The translations under genes and the position numbers were made by a program. Of a DNA stretch of 64,000 bases, positions 41,171 to 50,150 are shown piece after piece; the first letter of the stretch is position 1; every line of letters begins with the position of its first letter. Source of the DNA: Streptomyces sp. NBC_00353 (GTDB lineage Bacteria; Actinomycetota; Actinomycetes; Streptomycetales; Streptomycetaceae); assembly GCF_036108815.1 (NCBI RefSeq), contig NZ_CP107985.1, positions 1,922,001-1,986,000 on the forward strand. Direction: 5' to 3'. Under the pieces are notes generated by a model, which searched no databases, had not been told where the DNA came from, and saw only the letters and a program-made list of their open reading frames with translations.

Positions 41171-41995
41171 CTCACGACCGAACGTCCGGGCGAACGCGTT
41201 ACGGGTGGCCGCTGTCCGGCTGCGGTCGAGGATGCCGAAGACGATCTGCTCGAAGTGGCCGGCGAACCGGCCCCCGTCGGCGAGCAGCGCCCGGAACGCG
41301 CCGGCCACCTGCGCCGGATCGTTCATGAACACGCCGCAACCCCAGGCGCCGAGTACGAGCCTGCGGTACCCGCGCACGGCGGCGACCTCCAGCACCCGCT
41401 CGGCACGGGACGCGAGCGCCGCAGGGATGCGGTGGGCGTCCTGGGGCGTCCGGCTGCGGATCACTCCGGCGTTGGGCGCCGGCGAGGTGAGGAAGCCGAC
41501 GGTGTACGGGGTGTCCAGCAACCGCCCCCGGTCGTCACGGAACACCGGCACGCCGGGCGAGTGGATCACCCGATCGGTGTAGAAGGCGCTGCGTTCGGCC
41601 CGGTGGCGGGCGTAGTAGTCGGGGGCCCGCAGCAGCGTGGCGTACAGCGCGGAGCCGCGGCACAGGGCCTCCTCCTGGGCCTGCGCGCCGTTGAGGTAGC
41701 CGCCCCCGGGGTTACGGGCGGAGGCGTAGTTCAGGACGGCGATCCTGCCCGGCCCTTCGCCGGTCATCCGGCGCGCCGCCTGCAGGCTGCTCTCGCCGGT
41801 CACCTCGATGACCGCGGTGCGGTCGGTGTCGAGTGCGGCGACGGGCACCGGATCGGGCCCGTACAGCCGGGTCCCGGAGAGCGCGGCGGCCAGAGTGCGC
41901 TCAATACTGATCTCACGCCCCTCGGGCGTGCGGTAGAGCCCGGCTTCGACAATGGACTCGGTCTCTGTCGCGATGGCGCGCAGCCGTGCGCTCAT
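41153..41995 (-). CDS. TIGR02452/microbial-type poly(ADP-ribose) glycohydrolase (macrodomain)
   Basis: Encodes 280 residues from MSARLRAIA with GGGGGAG 7 bases upstream. The bacterial PARG signature is intact: LNYASARNPGGGYLNGAQAQEE, with the GGG loop and the catalytic Gln-Glu-Glu, followed by LGAWGCGVFMNDP near the C-terminus. Such enzymes remove ADP-ribose from proteins or nucleic acids. Its final residues (about TFGREPQTQP) are encoded inside the tandem repeat array, so the natural C-terminus may have been altered. Divergent from the ergothioneine operon. Confidence 0.85.
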   Translation of the reverse strand: MSARLRAIATETESIVEAGLYRTPEGREISIERTLAAALSGTRLYGPDPVPVAALDTDRTAVIEVTGESSLQAARRMTGEGPGRIAVLNYASARNPGGGYLNGAQAQEEALCRGSALYATLLRAPDYYARHRAERSAFYTDRVIHSPGVPVFRDDRGRLLDTPYTVGFLTSPAPNAGVIRSRTPQDAHRIPAALASRAERVLEVAAVRGYRRLVLGAWGCGVFMNDPAQVAGAFRALLADGGRFAGHFEQIVFGILDRSRTAATRNAFARTFGREPQTQP

Positions 41996-42144
41996 CGGCA
42001 CTCCCCCGTGTGATGCATACGGGGCATGATCGACGCTCCCGCGCTCCCTGCGCAACGGGATTATGTGCCGCGCAAGGGCACCCTTGTGCGATCTCCCCGC
42101 AAGGGTTTGGGTGGTACGGACGTACCGAAAAAGGAGGCCCCGGC

Positions 42145-43479
42145 ATGTCACCGGACGCACCCGTCGGCCACGGTCCGACCGATTACGACCGCCCCCTCGG
42201 TGAGGGCGAGGCTGAGGATTTACTGCGATGCATCTGCTTCAAGACCGGCCCGCCCCGGACGGTCGGTGTCGAGCTCGAATGGCTCATTCACGACCGTGAC
42301 CGGCCCCGTACCCCGGTCGCCCACGACCGCATCGACGCGGCCGTCGCCGCCGTGGGCGCGCTGCCGCTCAGCGCGGCGCTCACCTTCGAACCCGGCGGAC
42401 AGCTGGAGCTCAGCTCACAGCCGGCGGACTCCCTGATGGCCTGTGTCGATGCCATGGCCACCGACCTGGCCGCCGTACGTGCCGCGCTCGGCCGGCTGGA
42501 CCTCGTACCGGTCGGTCTCGGCGTCGATCCGTGGCATCCCCCACGTCGTCTGCTGCACGAGCCCCGCTACGACGCCTTGGAGGCCTCGCTGGACCGGTCG
42601 GGACCGGCGGGTCGCGCCATGATGTGCTCCACCGCGTCCGTCCAGGTCTGTCTGGACGCCGGCGAGGAGGAGCCGGGGCCGCTCGGCTACGGGCGGCGCT
42701 GGCAGCTGGCGCATCTGCTGGGTGCGGTGCTGGTGGCGGCGTTCGCCAACTCGCCGTACCGGGAGGGCCGGCCGACGGGATGGCGGTCCACCCGCCAGTC
42801 GCTGTGGGCCGACCTCGATCCGGTACGCAGCCTGGCACCGCCGGGCCGTTTCGCCCCGCGCGACGACTGGGCCACGCATGTGCTCGACGCCCCGGTGATG
42901 TGCATCCGGAGCGACGAGGCGCCGTGGGCCGTGCCGGTCGGTCTGACGTTCCGGGACTGGATCCGTACGGGTGCGCCGCGGCCGCCGACGCGCGCCGATC
43001 TCGAGTACCACATGACCACGCTGTTTCCGCCGGCTCGCCCGCGCGGACATCTCGAACTGCGCATGATCGACGCACAGTTCGGTGACGACGGATGGCTTGT
43101 GCCGCTCGCCGTCACCACCGCCCTGTTCGACGACCCGGAGGCTGCCGAGACCGTGTACCGCACCGTCAAACCTCTGGCCGAGATAGCAGGCGCGCGGTCC
43201 GCTCCGCGCAATCCTCTCTGGGTCGGCGCCGCCCGTGACGGCCTGGCCGACCCGGAACTGCGGGTGACAGCCACGACCTGCTTCGAAGTGGCGCTGGAGG
43301 CTCTGCCCCGACTGGGTGCGTCCGAGGCCGTTCAGCAGGCTGTGGCGGACTTCCACGACCGTTTCGTCGCCCGGGGCCGATGTCCGGCCGACGATCTGCC
43401 CGAACTGCTCGCGATGCCCTCGGTGCATGCGGTGCCCCCGGCGCTCCGTCCGGAAGAGGGAAGGAAAGCCCGCTCATGA
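42145..43479 (+). CDS. egtA: Glutamate-cysteine ligase of ergothioneine biosynthesis
   Basis: Encodes 444 residues; AAGGAGG lies 7 bases before the ATG. Actinobacterial GCS2 features are present (TVGVELEWLIHD, FEPGGQLELSSQPAD, RGHLELRMIDAQ). It makes gamma-glutamylcysteine, the sulfur donor for EgtB. First gene of the egtABCD operon; its stop overlaps the egtB start (ATGA). Confidence 0.93.
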   Translation: MSPDAPVGHGPTDYDRPLGEGEAEDLLRCICFKTGPPRTVGVELEWLIHDRDRPRTPVAHDRIDAAVAAVGALPLSAALTFEPGGQLELSSQPADSLMACVDAMATDLAAVRAALGRLDLVPVGLGVDPWHPPRRLLHEPRYDALEASLDRSGPAGRAMMCSTASVQVCLDAGEEEPGPLGYGRRWQLAHLLGAVLVAAFANSPYREGRPTGWRSTRQSLWADLDPVRSLAPPGRFAPRDDWATHVLDAPVMCIRSDEAPWAVPVGLTFRDWIRTGAPRPPTRADLEYHMTTLFPPARPRGHLELRMIDAQFGDDGWLVPLAVTTALFDDPEAAETVYRTVKPLAEIAGARSAPRNPLWVGAARDGLADPELRVTATTCFEVALEALPRLGASEAVQQAVADFHDRFVARGRCPADDLPELLAMPSVHAVPPALRPEEGRKARS

Positions 43480-44810
43480 CTGAATCCCCCGCAACCCCGA
43501 CGCCCGATCTCGATACGGAGGCGCTCCGGCAGCGCGCTCTCGCGGCGCTCCTCACCGCCCGGGAACGCACCACGCTCCTCACCGACAGCGTCGACGACCG
43601 TGAACTGACGGCCCAGCACTCACCGTTGATGTCGCCCCTGGTCTGGGACCTCGCGCACATCGGCAATCAGGAGGAGTTGTGGCTGCTGCGCGGAGTGGCC
43701 GGGCGGGAGGCGATGCGCCCCGAGATCGACGGGCTGTACGACGCCTTCGAGCATCCGCGGGCCAGCCGCCCCTCTCTTCCGCTGCTGCCGCCCGCCGAGG
43801 CCCGCTCGTATGCCGCGGAGGTGCGCGGCAGGGCCCTGGACGTCCTGGAGAGCACCGCACTGATCGGTGACCGTCCGCTCGTGGAGGCCGGCTTCGCCTT
43901 CGGAATGATTGCCCAGCACGAGCAGCAGCACGACGAAACCATGCTGATCACCCATCAGTTGCGATCGGGTCCGGCCGTCCTCACCGCACCGGAGCCGCCG
44001 CGACCCACCGACGCGGCCTCGCTGCCCGCCGAAGTCATGGTTGCCGGCGGCCCGTTCACCATGGGTACGTCGACCGAGCCGTGGGCGCTCGACAACGAAC
44101 GCCCCGCCCATGTGCGTGAGGTGCCGGGGTATTTCATCGACACGGCTCCGGTCACCTGCGGCGCGTACGAACGCTTCATCGAGGACGGCGGCTACACCGA
44201 TCAGCGCTGGTGGGCACCCGAGGGCTGGGCGATGGTCCGTGAGCACCGGCTGACCGCTCCGCTGTTCTGGCACCGGGACGGAGGCCAGTGGCTGCGCCGC
44301 CGTTTCGGGGTGACCGAGCCGGTGCCCGCCGACGAGCCGGTGATCCATGTCAGCTGGTACGAGGCGGACGCGTACGCCCGCTGGTCGGGGCGCCGGCTGC
44401 CCACCGAGGCCGAGTGGGAGAAGGCGGCGCGCCACGACCCTGCGTCAGGGCGTTCGCGGCGGTATCCGTGGGGCGACGAGGACCCGTCCCCCGAGCGGGC
44501 CAACCTGGGCCAGCGCCATCTGCGGCCCGCACCGGCCGGGGCTTATGCGGCGGGTCGGTCACCGCTAGGAGTACGGCAGTTGATCGGCGACGTGTGGGAG
44601 TGGACGTCGAGCGACTTCCTCGCCTATCCGGGCTTCTCGGCATTCCCCTACCGCGAGTACTCGGAGGTCTTCTTCGGGCCTGCCCACAAGGTGCTGCGCG
44701 GCGGCTCGTTCGCCGTGGACGCCGTGGCCTGCCGGGGCACGTTCCGGAACTGGGACCTTCCGGTGCGGCGCCAGATCTTCTCCGGATTCCGTACCGCGAG
44801 GGATCTCTGA
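43476..44810 (+). CDS. egtB: Ergothioneine sulfoxide synthase (hercynine oxygenase)
   Basis: Encodes 444 residues. An N-terminal DinB-like domain carries the iron-binding histidines (WDLAHIGNQEE and QHEQQHDETML), and a C-terminal FGE-sulfatase domain follows (MVAGGPFTMGTS, HVSWYEADAYARWSGRRLPT, LIGDVWEWTSSDF, VLRGGSFA). It joins gamma-glutamylcysteine to hercynine with oxygen. Overlaps egtA by ATGA and egtC by one base (TGATG). Confidence 0.95.
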   Translation: MTESPATPTPDLDTEALRQRALAALLTARERTTLLTDSVDDRELTAQHSPLMSPLVWDLAHIGNQEELWLLRGVAGREAMRPEIDGLYDAFEHPRASRPSLPLLPPAEARSYAAEVRGRALDVLESTALIGDRPLVEAGFAFGMIAQHEQQHDETMLITHQLRSGPAVLTAPEPPRPTDAASLPAEVMVAGGPFTMGTSTEPWALDNERPAHVREVPGYFIDTAPVTCGAYERFIEDGGYTDQRWWAPEGWAMVREHRLTAPLFWHRDGGQWLRRRFGVTEPVPADEPVIHVSWYEADAYARWSGRRLPTEAEWEKAARHDPASGRSRRYPWGDEDPSPERANLGQRHLRPAPAGAYAAGRSPLGVRQLIGDVWEWTSSDFLAYPGFSAFPYREYSEVFFGPAHKVLRGGSFAVDAVACRGTFRNWDLPVRRQIFSGFRTARDL

Positions 44811-45565
44811 TGTGCCGCCATATTGCCTATCTGGGGCCTCCCGTGGCGCTCGGTGAGCTGCTGACCCGGCCGCCCCACGCGTTGGTCCGCCAGTCGTGGG
44901 AGCCACGCCGGCAGAAGTACGGAACGGTCAACGCGGACGGCTTCGGCGTGGGCTGGTATGCGGACGGCGACCCGGTCCCCGGACGTTACCGGCGCCAGGG
45001 ACCCATCTGGGCCGACCAGTCGTTCGACGATCTGGCCAGAGTCGTACGCAGCACGGCGCTGCTCGCCGCCGTCCGGGACGCCACCGAGAGGGACGCGGAC
45101 GGTGAGGCCGCGGCTGCGCCGTTCGCAGCGGGGCGGCTGCTGTTCAGCCACAACGGCGCGGTGAAGGGCTGGCCCGGATCGCTGGCGCCGCTTGCCGCCA
45201 CCCTGCCCCCGGCCGAACTCCTCGCCCTTGCCGCCCGCTGCGACTCGGCCCTGATCTGGGCGCTGGTGCAGCACCGGGTCGCGGATGGCGACGACGTGCC
45301 CCAGGCGGTCGCCGACACGGTGCGCGAGGTCGCGGAGGCGGCGCCCGGTTCGCGGCTGAATCTGCTGCTCACCGACGGTACGACGATCGTGGCCACGGCC
45401 TGGGGCGACACCCTGTGGTATCTGGCCGAGCCGGGCCACCGAACGGTCGTGGCCTCGGAACCCTACGACGACGATCCGCACTGGCGCGAGGTCCCCGACC
45501 GCACTCTGCTGGCCGCGACCCGCGCCGACGTTCTGCTCACCCCGCTCAAGGAGCCCACCGAGTGA
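44810..45565 (+). CDS. egtC: Ergothioneine biosynthesis glutamine-amidotransferase-like hydrolase
   Basis: Encodes 251 residues starting MCRHIAYLG, with Cys2 as the class II amidotransferase nucleophile. NADGFGVGWY and LLFSHNGAVKGWP complete the fold. It removes the glutamate from gamma-glutamyl-hercynylcysteine sulfoxide. Start overlaps the egtB stop; its own stop overlaps the egtD GTG start. Confidence 0.95.
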   Translation: MCRHIAYLGPPVALGELLTRPPHALVRQSWEPRRQKYGTVNADGFGVGWYADGDPVPGRYRRQGPIWADQSFDDLARVVRSTALLAAVRDATERDADGEAAAAPFAAGRLLFSHNGAVKGWPGSLAPLAATLPPAELLALAARCDSALIWALVQHRVADGDDVPQAVADTVREVAEAAPGSRLNLLLTDGTTIVATAWGDTLWYLAEPGHRTVVASEPYDDDPHWREVPDRTLLAATRADVLLTPLKEPTE

Positions 45566-46524
45566 GTCCCTTTCTGCTGACCCGCACCCTGCCGGTGGAC
45601 GCGACGGACGCGGCGCTGCGCGCCGATGTGCTGCACGGCCTGACCCGGCACCCGAAGACGCTGCCGCCCAAATGGTTCTACGACGCGCACGGCAGCGAGC
45701 TGTTCGAGGAGATCACCCGGCTCCCCGAGTACTACCCCACCCGCGCCGAGCGGGAGATCCTGGTCGCCCGCGCGCCGGAGATCGCCGCGGCGTCCGGGGC
45801 GAAGACCCTGATCGAGCTGGGTTCCGGCTCGTCGGAGAAGACCCGGCATCTGCTGGACGCGCTGCCCGGACTGCACAGCTACGTGCCGGTGGACGTGAGC
45901 GAGAGCGCGCTGCGAGGCGCGGCCGAGGCGCTGCTCGTGGAACGGCCGGATCTCTCGGTCCACGCCCTGATCGCCGACTTCACGGGCGAGCTCGTGCTGC
46001 CCGACACGCCGGGACCGCGACTGGTCGCGTTCCTGGGCGGCACGATCGGCAACCTGCTGCCGGACGAGCGGGCGGTGTTCCTGAAGTCCGTACGGTCGCT
46101 GCTCTCGCCGGGCGACGCGCTGCTGCTCGGCACGGATCTGGTGAAGGACGAGGAGGTGCTGGTCGCGGCGTACGACGATGCGGCCGGAGTGACGGCGGCG
46201 TTCAACAAGAACGTACTGACCGTCGTCGACCGGGAGCTGGGCGCGGACTTCGACCCGGCCGACTTCGACCATGTGGCGCTGTGGGACCGTCGGCAGGAGT
46301 GGATCGAGATGCGCCTGCGGGCCCGCAGAGCGCTGACGGTGAAGATCCCCGGGCTGGATCTGGTGGTTCCGTTCGAGGCCGGCGAGGACATGCGCACGGA
46401 GGTGTCGGCGAAGTTCCGCAAGGAGGGGATCCGTGGCGAGCTCGCCACGGCCGGGCTGAGGTTGACTCAGTGGTGGACGGATTCCGCGGAGCGCTTCGCA
46501 CTGTCGCTGGCAACGGCGGTCTGA
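45562..46524 (+). CDS. egtD: Histidine N-alpha-methyltransferase
   Basis: Encodes 320 residues from GTG (GTGA overlap). The start LPPKWFYDAHGSELFEEITRLPEYYPTR is diagnostic of EgtD, followed by the SAM motif IELGSGSSEKTRHLL and LGGTIGNLLPDERAVFL. It trimethylates histidine to hercynine. The operon has no egtE; the last C-S lyase step must be supplied elsewhere in the genome. The gene converges on, and overlaps by 58 bases, the olsA-like gene. Confidence 0.95.
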   Translation: MSPFLLTRTLPVDATDAALRADVLHGLTRHPKTLPPKWFYDAHGSELFEEITRLPEYYPTRAEREILVARAPEIAAASGAKTLIELGSGSSEKTRHLLDALPGLHSYVPVDVSESALRGAAEALLVERPDLSVHALIADFTGELVLPDTPGPRLVAFLGGTIGNLLPDERAVFLKSVRSLLSPGDALLLGTDLVKDEEVLVAAYDDAAGVTAAFNKNVLTVVDRELGADFDPADFDHVALWDRRQEWIEMRLRARRALTVKIPGLDLVVPFEAGEDMRTEVSAKFRKEGIRGELATAGLRLTQWWTDSAERFALSLATAV

Positions 46525-47315
46525 GCGGCACGGGCGAGCGCGCGGCGGCCGGGCAGCGTGCCCGCCGGGATCGGCGGCAGGACGCGGATCTCTGCGGTCA
46601 GCCCGGCCGCCGTGACCACACGCCACAGTGAGGCGGTGAGAGGATCGTCCCCGACGAAGGCGGCGGCGCCGGCGGCCGGCTCGCCCGGCCGCGCGGTGCG
46701 GTAGGTGATACGTACCGGGCGGACATCGACGTGCGCGTCGAGCGCGGCCTGGAACGCGGCGGGCCGGAACCGGCCGCCGGTTCCGCGCCCGCACCAGGTG
46801 CTGCCTTCGGGGAACACCACCACCCGGGACCCGCCGCGCAGCGCCCCCGCGATGTCGCGCACCGTCGCGGGCAGCGCCCGCAGCCGGTCGCGCTCGACGA
46901 ACAGCGTGCCGCCGAGGGCGGCGAGCGCGCCGAGCACCGGCCAGCGCCGGATCTCGCTCTTGGCGAGCATCCGGCCGGGGAGCACGGCGGCGACGAGCGG
47001 TATGTCCAGCCACGAGATGTGGTTCGCGACGACGAGCGCGCCGGCGTGCGCCTCTCCGGCCGGTGGCTGCGGTCGGCCGATCACCCGTACCCGTACACCG
47101 AACGCCCGCACCACCCCGTACGCCCACCACCGGATCAACCGGTCGCGAGGTGCCTGGCCGAGCACCAGCACGGCCGGGACGCACACCACGCCGACGAGGA
47201 CGACGATGCATCCCGCCACCAGCAGGGCCGAGGCCGCGAGCCGGCCGCGCACGGGGCCGGTGTGACCGGCGCAGGTGTGCGGGGTGCAGGGTGCCGTGGG
47301 CAGCCAGACGCTCAT
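46467..47315 (-). CDS. Lysophospholipid/lyso-ornithine-lipid O-acyltransferase (OlsA-like)
   Basis: Encodes 282 residues. An N-terminal membrane segment (LLVAGCIVVLVGVVCVPAVLVLG) precedes the PlsC-type acyltransferase motifs NHISWLDIP (HX4D), GTLFVERDR, and FPEGSTWCGRG. Coupled by ATGA to an OlsB-like N-acyltransferase, it is most likely the second step of ornithine lipid synthesis. The last 19 codons overlap the end of egtD on the other strand. Confidence 0.85.
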   Translation of the reverse strand: MSVWLPTAPCTPHTCAGHTGPVRGRLAASALLVAGCIVVLVGVVCVPAVLVLGQAPRDRLIRWWAYGVVRAFGVRVRVIGRPQPPAGEAHAGALVVANHISWLDIPLVAAVLPGRMLAKSEIRRWPVLGALAALGGTLFVERDRLRALPATVRDIAGALRGGSRVVVFPEGSTWCGRGTGGRFRPAAFQAALDAHVDVRPVRITYRTARPGEPAAGAAAFVGDDPLTASLWRVVTAAGLTAEIRVLPPIPAGTLPGRRALARAAQTAVASDSAKRSAESVHH

Positions 47316-48214
47316 GTCAGCGGAGCGAGTGACAGGAAGTGGCGCAGATAGCGCGGGTCGGTGCGGCGCAGCGACAGCAGTACGTAGAGGTCGGCGACGT
47401 TGAAGTCCGGGTCGTGCGCGGGCGCACCGCAGACCCAGGCACCGAGTCGCAGATAGCCGCGGAGGAGCGGCGGGAGGACGGCGAGCCCGGTGCGCGCGGT
47501 GGTCCGCCCGGCGGCGCCCACGGCTCCGGTGGGGCGGGTGGCGGCGGTGGGCTGCCAAAGACGGTGCGGGGCGACCCAGTACTCCTCGGGGGCCAGGTAC
47601 TTCGTCCGCACCGTGTCCCAGGAGTCGGCGGCCAGCACGCCGCCGTCGGCCAGGGAGATCGAGCAGCAGCCGGCCAGCCAGTTGTGCCCGCTGCGCTCCA
47701 TGTAGCGGGCCAGGCCCGCCCAGATGAGGGCGATGACGGCGCCGTCCCGGTGGGCCGGGTGGACGCAGGAGCGGCCGACCTCGATCAGGTCGTCGCGGAT
47801 CGGGCCGAGGCGGCCGAGATCGAATTCGCTCTCCGCGTAGAGACGGCCGGCGATCCGGGCCCGCTCGGGCGGCAGGAGTCGGTACGTGGCGATGACGTCG
47901 CCGCTCGCCACCTCCCGTACCAGCAGGTGGTCGCAGTACGAGTCGAAGGCGTCGCTGTCCAGGCCGGGTTCGGGGCCGTCGAGGCGGGCGCCGAGTTCAC
48001 CGGCGAAGACCTGGTGGCGCAGCCGCTGAGCGGCGCGCACGTCTTCCTGGCTGACGGCGAGGGAGACCCGGTAGAGCGGCGCGGCCGGACGGTCCGACGG
48101 GGCCGGGGCTTCGGACAGTGCCGGGGTGGCCGGCACCGGGGCGGGCTGCTGCGGTACGGAGGGGACGGAGGTGAGCGGTCCGGCGACGAGTGGTGGAGTG
48201 GGCAGCGCGTTCAT
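47312..48214 (-). CDS. Ornithine N-acyltransferase-like GNAT protein (OlsB-like)
   Basis: Encodes 300 residues. After a Pro/Ala-rich leader of 45 residues comes the Acetyltransf_5 fold: RVSLAVSQEDVRAAQRLRHQVF, DHLLVREVASGDVIATYRLLPP, EVGRSCVHPAHRDGAVI, and NWLAGCCSI. In this family the enzyme transfers a 3-hydroxy-fatty acyl group to ornithine. GGAG lies 7 bases before the ATG. The OlsB-OlsA order with overlapping ends strongly supports ornithine lipid formation, which many bacteria increase under phosphate limitation. Confidence 0.85.
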   Translation of the reverse strand: MNALPTPPLVAGPLTSVPSVPQQPAPVPATPALSEAPAPSDRPAAPLYRVSLAVSQEDVRAAQRLRHQVFAGELGARLDGPEPGLDSDAFDSYCDHLLVREVASGDVIATYRLLPPERARIAGRLYAESEFDLGRLGPIRDDLIEVGRSCVHPAHRDGAVIALIWAGLARYMERSGHNWLAGCCSISLADGGVLAADSWDTVRTKYLAPEEYWVAPHRLWQPTAATRPTGAVGAAGRTTARTGLAVLPPLLRGYLRLGAWVCGAPAHDPDFNVADLYVLLSLRRTDPRYLRHFLSLAPLT

Positions 48215-48408
48215 GACGGTCTCCGGGGACGGATCGGCAAGGGCGGCTGCCGGGCTGCCGCACTGCTGCGACGGCCCGGCCCCTTACTTCTTCCGTGACC
48301 GGCTGGATTCGACATGACCGCTGTGGAGAGCCTGGATGTGCGACGGCTGAATCCCGAGGTGCGGGGCGGCGGACCGGGCGCCCTGCCGTACATCGATCAA
48401 GCTGTCCC

Positions 48409-49665
48409 TCAGCTGCCCGCGAGCTGGGCGGTGATCCGTTCCGAGGCGGACTTGGCCTCCTCCAGCGGGTCGCCGCCCTGCAGGACAGCCGTCATGTACG
48501 GCTTGATGGGGTTTGCGGCCTCGACCGCCGCCCACTGGGGCGAGCTGGGGGTGGCATGCCCACGCCTGGCGCCCTCGGCCATCGCGGCGGTGCCCTCCTG
48601 GCCCTCGATGACATGGGCGAGGGTCGGCTTGTTGGGCACGTAACTCATGGTCCGGGCGAGGTCCTCCTGCCACTTCTCGCCCGCGAGCGCCGTGATCACG
48701 TCTATACCGGCGCTGCGCTCGGCCGCCTTCTCCGGAACGATCAGATCGGAACCGCCGGTGAATACGGAGCCGGGGTTCTTCACGGTCTTTCCGGGGATCG
48801 GGAAGTATCCGAGTTTCCCCTTGAGTTCGGGGTTCTTCTGCTCGATGAGCTTTGCGCTGCCCGGCACGGAAATGATCTGCGCGACATCGCCCTTGGCGAA
48901 CACGTCGGTCTGCGGGGGCCTTTCCTCGTCGGCGTCCTTGGGACCTTTGCCGTACGACTGGAGATCCTTGTAGAAGGCCATACCCCTGAGTGCGGCGGGA
49001 GTGTCCAGGGCACCTTCCCATTCGCCACCGCTGTCGATGGCCAGCTCGCCGCCCTCGTCCCAGATGAACCCGGCGAGCACGTACCAGTTCTGGCCCGCGA
49101 GATACATGCCCTGGTTGCCCTTCCGATTGAGCACCCGGCTGTCCTCGATCCACTCCTGCCGGGTCTTCGGCGGGTTCCTGATGCCTGCCTGCTCGAAGAG
49201 GTCCTTGTTGTAGATCACCACACGGTTGGCCGCGTACCAGGGGATGCCGTACTGAATGCCCTCGATGCTGCCCGGGTCGGCCAGGCCGGGCAGCCAGTCC
49301 TCGCTGCCGAGGTCACGCATCGATTCGAGAGTGAGGTCGCGCAGACCGCCGCTCTCCGCGTACTGGGCGACCTGGGTGTTTCCGACTTCGATGACGTCCG
49401 GGGTGTCCTTGCCCTTGAGGGCCGCGGTGACCTTGGGGCCGATTCCACTCCAGCTCTGAATCTTGAACTCCAGTTCGATGGAGGGGTGTTCGCCCTCGTA
49501 CGACTTCGTGAAGCGGTCCAGAAAGTCGGCGGAAACACTGTCCTTCATCAGCCAGATCGTGACCTTCTTGTCGCCGGACCCACCCGATCCCGGGAGATAG
49601 CCGCAGCCACCCAGTACAACGGTGGACACGAGCGCGACGGCGCCGATGAGTACGCGGTTCTTCAC
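48409..49665 (-). CDS. Sugar ABC transporter substrate-binding lipoprotein
   Basis: Encodes 418 residues; the GTG at 49665 (MKNRVLIGAV) has GAAGG 8 bases upstream. The signal peptide ends in the lipobox LGGC. The mature part is a family-1 solute-binding protein (VTIWLMKDSVSADFLDRF, GKDTPDVIEVGNTQVAQYAE, YGIPWYAANRVVIYNKDLFE, FAKGDVAQIISVPGS). No permease or ATPase genes follow, so it must work with a transporter encoded elsewhere, as DasA- or NgcE-like orphans can. Two DasR-like operators upstream suggest amino-sugar (chitin/GlcNAc) control. Confidence 0.9.
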   Translation of the reverse strand: MKNRVLIGAVALVSTVVLGGCGYLPGSGGSGDKKVTIWLMKDSVSADFLDRFTKSYEGEHPSIELEFKIQSWSGIGPKVTAALKGKDTPDVIEVGNTQVAQYAESGGLRDLTLESMRDLGSEDWLPGLADPGSIEGIQYGIPWYAANRVVIYNKDLFEQAGIRNPPKTRQEWIEDSRVLNRKGNQGMYLAGQNWYVLAGFIWDEGGELAIDSGGEWEGALDTPAALRGMAFYKDLQSYGKGPKDADEERPPQTDVFAKGDVAQIISVPGSAKLIEQKNPELKGKLGYFPIPGKTVKNPGSVFTGGSDLIVPEKAAERSAGIDVITALAGEKWQEDLARTMSYVPNKPTLAHVIEGQEGTAAMAEGARRGHATPSSPQWAAVEAANPIKPYMTAVLQGGDPLEEAKSASERITAQLAGS

Positions 49666-49753
49666 AGGGGTCACCTTCTGCGAAACAGCACGACTGGTAC
49701 AGGACCCGATGTGGGGGGACTGCGGGCGGTGCTCGCACGGGCGTGGCTGGATT

Positions 49754-49786
49754 TTGGTATGGACCAATCAATTTGGTCAAGACCAG
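49754..49786 (-). promoter_or_regulatory. Tandem DasR-like (dre) operator sites
   Basis: TTGGTCAAGACCAG (49773-49786) contains a perfect TGGTC-AA-GACCA dyad, matching the core of the published DasR consensus TGGTC-TA-GACCA. A weaker copy, TTGGTATGGACCAA (49754-49767), lies 19 bases away centre to centre. They are 90-120 bases upstream of the substrate-binding protein gene and about 80-110 upstream of dodecin. Confidence 0.65.
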
Positions 49787-49867
49787 TTCACGACACGTTC
49801 CCCACCCCGACCCCTCGCGTACCAGGGCCGGATGGGGCACCGTGGTAAGGACGAAAGGAGACACACG

Positions 49868-50083
49868 ATGTCAAGCCACACCTATCGGGTCACCGAAATC
49901 GTAGGAACCTCCCACGAAGGGGTCGATGACGCCATCCGCAGGGGCGTCGCAAGGGCTTCGGAAACGTTGCACAACCTCGACTGGTTCGAGATCACCCAAG
50001 TGCGCGGGCAGATCGTGGATGGCCGGATCGAGCACTACCAGGTAGGCCTGAAGGTGGGCTTCCGGCTCGACGAGACCAGCTGA
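49868..50083 (+). CDS. Dodecin
   Basis: Encodes 71 residues, the usual dodecin length, with TYRVTEIVGTSHEGVDDAIRRGVARASETL, the stacking Trp in LDWFEI, and the closing VGLKVGFRL strand. AAAGGAG is 8 bases before the ATG. Dodecins form dodecameric shells that store flavin or coenzyme A. Divergent from the sugar-binding protein gene. Confidence 0.92.
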   Translation: MSSHTYRVTEIVGTSHEGVDDAIRRGVARASETLHNLDWFEITQVRGQIVDGRIEHYQVGLKVGFRLDETS

Positions 50084-50115
50084 GCCGGCGCAACCTGCAC
50101 AGCCGGGCCGGCCCG

Positions 50116-50150
50116 ACGTGACGACCCGAGCCGGCTCGACGGCGTCACGT
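50116..50150. terminator. Bidirectional terminator between dodecin and the HAD phosphatase
   Basis: ACGTGACG (50116-50123) pairs with CGTCACGT (50143-50150), enclosing the inner palindrome CGAGCCGGCTCG. It lies between two convergent genes and overlaps the HAD stop codon region. Confidence 0.6.
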
